A DNA stretch of 7,441 bases from CBFGWV01 sp965652545. Lineage in GTDB: Bacteria; Pseudomonadota; Gammaproteobacteria; Competibacterales; Competibacteraceae. Made by a program: the position numbers and the translations under genes. The notes beneath the pieces are model-generated. The model saw nothing but the letters and a program-made list of their open reading frames with translations, had not been told where the DNA came from and ran no database searches. Below are positions 5,701 through 7,441 of the stretch, one piece after another. The stretch covers positions 1 to 7,441 of the forward strand of contig CBFGWV010000242.1 of NCBI GenBank assembly GCA_965652545.1, in the 5' to 3' direction. How positions within the stretch are numbered: position 1 is the first letter of the stretch; each line of letters opens with the position of its first letter.

Positions 5701-7441
5701 AGTTGGCGCGGGAGATCGCCCTGGCGCGCAAAACCTTGTCGACGGACGTCGCCAAGGGGCGCGATTGGCAGACCCCCGCGGGCAGCCAGTGTTCGCCACG
5801 GCCGCTCGGCCCGGCGGGCAAGGTGGCCTTTGTCTATCCGGGCATCGGCTCGGCGGGGCCGGGTCTAGGCAGCGAGCTCTTCGCGCTGGCACCGGAGGCG
5901 CTGGCGGAGATCGAAGCGGCCTTCGCCAACCCCGCGCAAGCCTTGTCGGCCGATCTGATCTACCCCACAGCTTTCGGTCGCGTGGGCCCGGCCGAGTTGG
6001 AGGCCGCCGACGAGGCGTTGCTCGCCGACGGTCTGAGCGCCCTCAAGACCACGCTCATCTTCGCCGTCGGCTACGCCCGGCTGTTGTCCGCGCGGCTGGG
6101 CCTGACCCCGGACCTGGCCTGCGGCCACTCCATGGGTGAGCTGTCCATGTTGGTGGCCGGCGGTGTCTGGCAGTTGTCGGAGGACTGGTTGCAGGCGGTG
6201 GTCGCCAGCGACAGCGTCACCCAGCGCCTGGGCGGGGCCAAACACGCGGTGCGTGCGGCCTGGGGTCTTTCCGGTGACGCGCCGCTGGATTGGAGCAGCC
6301 TCGTGCTGACGGCCGCTCCAGAGGCGGTGCGTGCCGCCTTGGCCGGTGAGTCGCAGGTCTATCTCACCCACGTCAACGCACCGGGCGAGACCGTCATCGC
6401 CGGCGACGAGTCGGCCTGCCAGCGTGTCGCCGCCCGCCTTGGCGTCGATGCCTTGCGCAGCACCGGGGCCATGGCCATCCACTGCCCGCCGGTCGAGAGT
6501 GAGTGCGACCCGTTGCGGGCGCTGTTGGAGCGGCCGGTCTTCGCCGCCGGGGCGCCGCGGTATTTGTTCTCCGCTGGGTTTTCCGCCGGATCGGGCGAGT
6601 CGATCACCGCCCCGGCCGCCCCTGAGGACCTGGCCGCCCTGGTCGTCGATGGCATTGCCCGGGCCGTGGACTTCCCGGCCATTGTCGAGCAGTTGTACGC
6701 CGAGGGTGCGCGCTACTTCATCGAAGTCGGGGCGGGCGCTACCTGCACCCGCTGGGTCGGCGCCACCCTGGGCGGGCGCGCCCATCTGGCGTTGCCGGTC
6801 AACCGCCGCGGCGCCAGCGACAGCACCACCTTGACGCGGCTTCTTGCAGCCTTGCTGGCCCACCGCGCGCCCATCGACCCGGCCCGCTGGGCCGCCCTGC
6901 TGCCCGAGCCCCCGGCGCCGGCGCGGATGCCCATCCGTGTGGAGCTGGGCGGCGCGAGTATCCCGGACGCGTTGGCGAGGCTCCCCCGCGTCCAGATGGC
7001 CGCATCCCCTGGGACCACCGGTTTGCCACCGGTAGCCGGGCAGCGCCCGGCCATCGTCGCGGCGGCGGCCGATCCGGAGCTACCCCCCTGGGATCACCGG
7101 TTTGTAACCGGTAGCCGGGCAGCGCCCGGCCATCGTCGCCGCGTTGACCGATCCGAAGCCTCCCCCGGGATCACCGAGTTGCACTCGGGAGCCGGGCATA
7201 GCCCGGCCATCGGCCCAGCGAAGCCTGTACACAGGGCCGATGACGGTGCAGCGTCCGAGGGTCATCAGACGGCCGGCTTGCAGCCGGCTACCGGTTACAA
7301 ACCGGTGATCCCAGGGGAGGGGTGTCCGGCGGTGGCGGTCGAATCTTCCGCTGCGGCGGCAATCGTCGAGCTGGCCATTCAGACCGCCCAGGCCCACGCC
7401 GCCTTCCTCGCTCAGCGCCGCTCGGCCCTGGCCGACATCGC
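2784..7441 (+). CDS. PfaC/HglC-like polyketide synthase: KS-CLF-AT (3' partial)
   Basis: Large elongating subunit of a PUFA/heterocyst-glycolipid type synthase; 1552 codons are visible and the frame is open at the right edge. The ketosynthase (about 1-460) has the full triad: Cys199 in DAACATS, His334 in ECHATGT and His371 in KSNLGH. It ends with NAFGFGGTNAH. The chain-length factor (about 470-905) is KS-like but has AQEN at the nucleophile position (Gln660/Glu661 for Cys) and Phe788 for the first His. Only Lys820 and His825 remain. The acyltransferase (about 1013-1375) has Ser1116 in GHSMGE, the YLTHVNAPGETVIAG strand typical of PfaB/HglC-type ATs, and His1233 in AIHCPP. Residues about 1408-1512 are encoded by palindromic repeats. 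A helical stretch (QTAQAHAAFLAQRR) typical of the post-AT region then resumes. The start is fixed by a good RBS and an in-frame stop just upstream. Some relatives continue into DH domains, so the C-terminus could hold more. Confidence 0.92.
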   Translation, partial: MTRDPLAIVGLSALLPGAADADAFWRRLIEGWDAIVPATAEDFGLDPAAIFDPERGVPDRICNLYGAWLRGVEVDCEGYAVPAAELARHGPLVRWPLHLAHTALAQADATVPLDRDRCGLLLGAYSWGTTQHSTALLRTLYDPLIEPALAAATGRPGLRFTNRCDEGVPENALIAGYVPGLLCRALSLKGPRYAVDAACATSLYALKLAALHLWAGQADTMVVTAASTIDPVYATLGFAALHALPAGSRSRPLDAASEGLALGQGGVAFVVRRLADARADGQPVRAIIRGIGLSSDGRGQHLITPNPKGQRLACERAYEEAGLAPSTIDYIECHATGTRVGDRSELGVLSEVFGDSGTVPLLGSVKSNLGHLLTAAGGVGLLKTVLAMAQGTIPPTIAIRTPLSSDDGRLGADRIVREPRPWPGSQPGMGAARRRAAVNAFGFGGTNAHLILEDAGAGPNEGGGMFLPAEPLAIVGMGMQAGTVDSLEAWRQRLPEGVADARPLPPRRWSGLDARVAVPPAGAWIDDLTLDALHYRLPPRELERLNPQQTLMFAVADAALRDAGIAEGSRVAVVIAAEAELSVHRLRARWDSEARLDAALAAAGGQLPAASRHPLAAALRDALHPQSEPGDFLGYIGNLLASRITVLWDFPAPNFTISAQENGGLQALVLADLLLRAGEADAVLVGAVDLAGGPETVWLRSLLAGPAAAPGFALGPDGGWWPGEGAGAVVVQRADAARAAGRAAYALIDAVAVAPLDGDPAAAIGHTVREALATAGAEAGDIGLIEVFAGGDPAQDAQELAGLAGVYGVGVDPCALGSAKAQIGHTGAASGLLGVIRAALCLSDKLLPGQPGWMGPHKALPTDVGRLVVGGAARPWLRGRGRRRAAVQGLGLDARSVHVLLSEGDRAPLPRLGLSSTPPLPLPVFAADLDGLLAGLDALAGDARPLAQIARERLLAAPTDGLALVLVARDRDELAREIALARKTLSTDVAKGRDWQTPAGSQCSPRPLGPAGKVAFVYPGIGSAGPGLGSELFALAPEALAEIEAAFANPAQALSADLIYPTAFGRVGPAELEAADEALLADGLSALKTTLIFAVGYARLLSARLGLTPDLACGHSMGELSMLVAGGVWQLSEDWLQAVVASDSVTQRLGGAKHAVRAAWGLSGDAPLDWSSLVLTAAPEAVRAALAGESQVYLTHVNAPGETVIAGDESACQRVAARLGVDALRSTGAMAIHCPPVESECDPLRALLERPVFAAGAPRYLFSAGFSAGSGESITAPAAPEDLAALVVDGIARAVDFPAIVEQLYAEGARYFIEVGAGATCTRWVGATLGGRAHLALPVNRRGASDSTTLTRLLAALLAHRAPIDPARWAALLPEPPAPARMPIRVELGGASIPDALARLPRVQMAASPGTTGLPPVAGQRPAIVAAAADPELPPWDHRFVTGSRAAPGHRRRVDRSEASPGITELHSGAGHSPAIGPAKPVHRADDGAASEGHQTAGLQPATGYKPVIPGEGCPAVAVESSAAAAIVELAIQTAQAHAAFLAQRRSALADI
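7006..7060 (+). repeat. REP-like unit 1 (direct)
   Basis: The first palindrome is ACCGGT (7017-7022) / ACCGGT (7028-7033) with loop TTGCC. It is followed by GTAG (7032-7035) and the second hairpin GCCGGGC (7035-7041) / GCCCGGC (7045-7051), with loop AGC. Compared with unit 2, the first hairpin is slightly eroded, because TTTGCC replaces TTTGTA and removes one pair. It is read as SPGTTGLPPVAGQRPAIV in the protein. Confidence 0.8.
7085..7139 (+). repeat. REP-like unit 2 (direct, best-preserved)
   Basis: The first hairpin is ACCGGTT (7096-7102) / AACCGGT (7106-7112), loop TGT. GTAG lies at 7111-7114. The second hairpin is GCCGGGC (7114-7120) / GCCCGGC (7124-7130), loop AGC. Bases 7085-7118 match the reverse complement of 7284-7317 exactly over 34 bases. 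The unit starts 79 bases after unit 1, so it is read in a different codon phase (PPWDHRFVTGSRAAPGH). Its two other forward phases contain TAA (7105-7107) and TAG (7112-7114). Confidence 0.85.
7162..7211 (+). repeat. REP-like unit 3 (direct, diverged with pairing kept)
   Basis: The first hairpin is CCGAGT (7174-7179) / ACTCGG (7183-7188), loop TGC. GGAG (7188-7191) replaces GTAG. The second hairpin is GCCGGGC (7191-7197) / GCCCGGC (7201-7207), with loop ATA instead of AGC. Both arms of the first hairpin differ from unit 2 in matching ways. The unit is in the same codon phase as unit 1 (SPGITELHSGAGHSPAIG). Confidence 0.8.
7208..7242. repeat. Inverted repeat between REP-like units 3 and 4
   Basis: CATCGGCCC (7208-7216) is the exact reverse complement of GGGCCGATG (7234-7242), with a 17-base loop. 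The loop holds an overlapping, mutually exclusive small palindrome, CCTGT (7224-7228) / ACAGG (7231-7235). This fills the turning point where the array changes orientation. There is no T-run, and it lies inside the open frame, so it is not a plausible intrinsic terminator. Confidence 0.6.
7270..7317 (-). repeat. REP-like unit 4 (inverted)
   Basis: On the minus strand this unit reads like units 1-3. It has CCCCTGGGATC at its head and the hairpin ACCGGTT/AACCGGT (7290-7296 and 7300-7306 on the plus strand). It then has GTAG (CTAC at 7288-7291 on the plus strand) and a second hairpin built from GCCGGCT (7272-7278) / AGCCGGC (7282-7288), loop TGC. The second hairpin differs in sequence from those of units 1-3 but keeps a 7-base-pair stem with a 3-base loop. 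The plus strand here is translated as TAGLQPATGYKPVIPGE. Confidence 0.82.

Larger units (their letters stand above)
7006..7317. repeat. REP-like palindromic repeat array inside the synthase coding frame
   Basis: Three direct units and one inverted unit are packed into about 312 bases. Each unit holds two adjacent short hairpins, with a GTAG or GGAG tetranucleotide immediately before the second palindrome. That layout is known for REP elements mobilised by RAYT-type (IS200-like Y1) transposases. Units 1 to 3 recur every 79 and 77 bases. Units 1 and 2 share a spacer motif, CCGATCCGRAGC, at 7069-7080 and 7148-7159, so at least part of the array looks like tandem duplication. The inverted fourth unit gives a BIME-like arrangement. 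The whole array is in frame with the KS-CLF-AT gene and encodes a Pro/Gly/Ala/Arg-rich, probably disordered linker of about 105 residues. No transposase is present in the window. Confidence 0.85.

Noticed and set aside
6844..7035. Frameshift or premature end of the synthase at the repeat array
   Set aside because: Codon-by-codon reading of the synthase phase from 6903 to 7441 shows no stop. The downstream family-like sequence is in the same phase, so no frameshift is needed.
7006..7317. CRISPR array
   Set aside because: There are only four units, one of them inverted. The units are composed of hairpins with partly conserved spacers, and there are no unique, equal-length spacers.
7162..7317. 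Rho-independent terminator(s) ending the second gene
   Set aside because: The hairpins have no following T-run, and the coding frame continues through them into a conserved-looking helix.
7080..7397. Minus-strand open frame across the repeat array
   Set aside because: It exists because the array is nearly self-complementary, so peptides such as WDHRFVTGS appear on both strands. It has no independent support as a gene.

Overview
The window is a slice of a secondary-lipid (PUFA-synthase / heterocyst-glycolipid-synthase type) iterative polyketide synthase operon. The DNA is very GC-rich, with strongly GC-biased third codon positions. The domain sequences match the Pfa/Hgl families found in proteobacteria, myxobacteria, planctomycetes and cyanobacteria. 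The GTAG/GGAG-headed palindromic repeats near the right edge resemble gammaproteobacterial REP elements. A high-GC Gram-negative bacterium, possibly a gammaproteobacterium, is the best guess, but the sequence alone does not fix the taxon.

Layout: (1) Bases 1-2712 are the 3' part of a PfaA-like gene that is already open at base 1. It shows one acyl carrier protein with the LGIDSIKR phosphopantetheine site, an Ala/Pro linker, a two-part ketoreductase and a double-hotdog dehydratase. (2) A 71-base gap follows with no visible promoter or terminator, ending in a good ribosome binding site. (3) From 2784 to beyond the right edge runs a second large synthase gene with the order KS - chain-length factor (KS-like, catalytically dead) - acyltransferase, as in HglC and some myxobacterial Pfa3 proteins. 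The frame is still open at base 7441. There is no gene-free stretch longer than 71 bases.

Working together: the KS extends and the chain-length factor shapes the tunnel. The AT loads or unloads acyl groups, the ACP carries the chain, and the KR and DH process the beta-carbon. The missing partners (KS-MAT and further ACPs upstream; DH-DH, PfaD-type enoyl reductase and a phosphopantetheinyl transferase) would be expected just outside the window. The product cannot be deduced from this segment.

The most unusual feature lies at 7006-7317. The linker after the AT domain is encoded by an array of four REP-like palindromic units, three direct and one inverted. A 34-base exact inverted match joins units 2 and 4. 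The array is read through in frame, with about 105 codons and no stop, and a recognisable family-type helix resumes in the same frame afterwards. This looks like coding use of a mobile palindromic repeat, comparable to the Rickettsia palindromic elements, inside a megasynthase linker.
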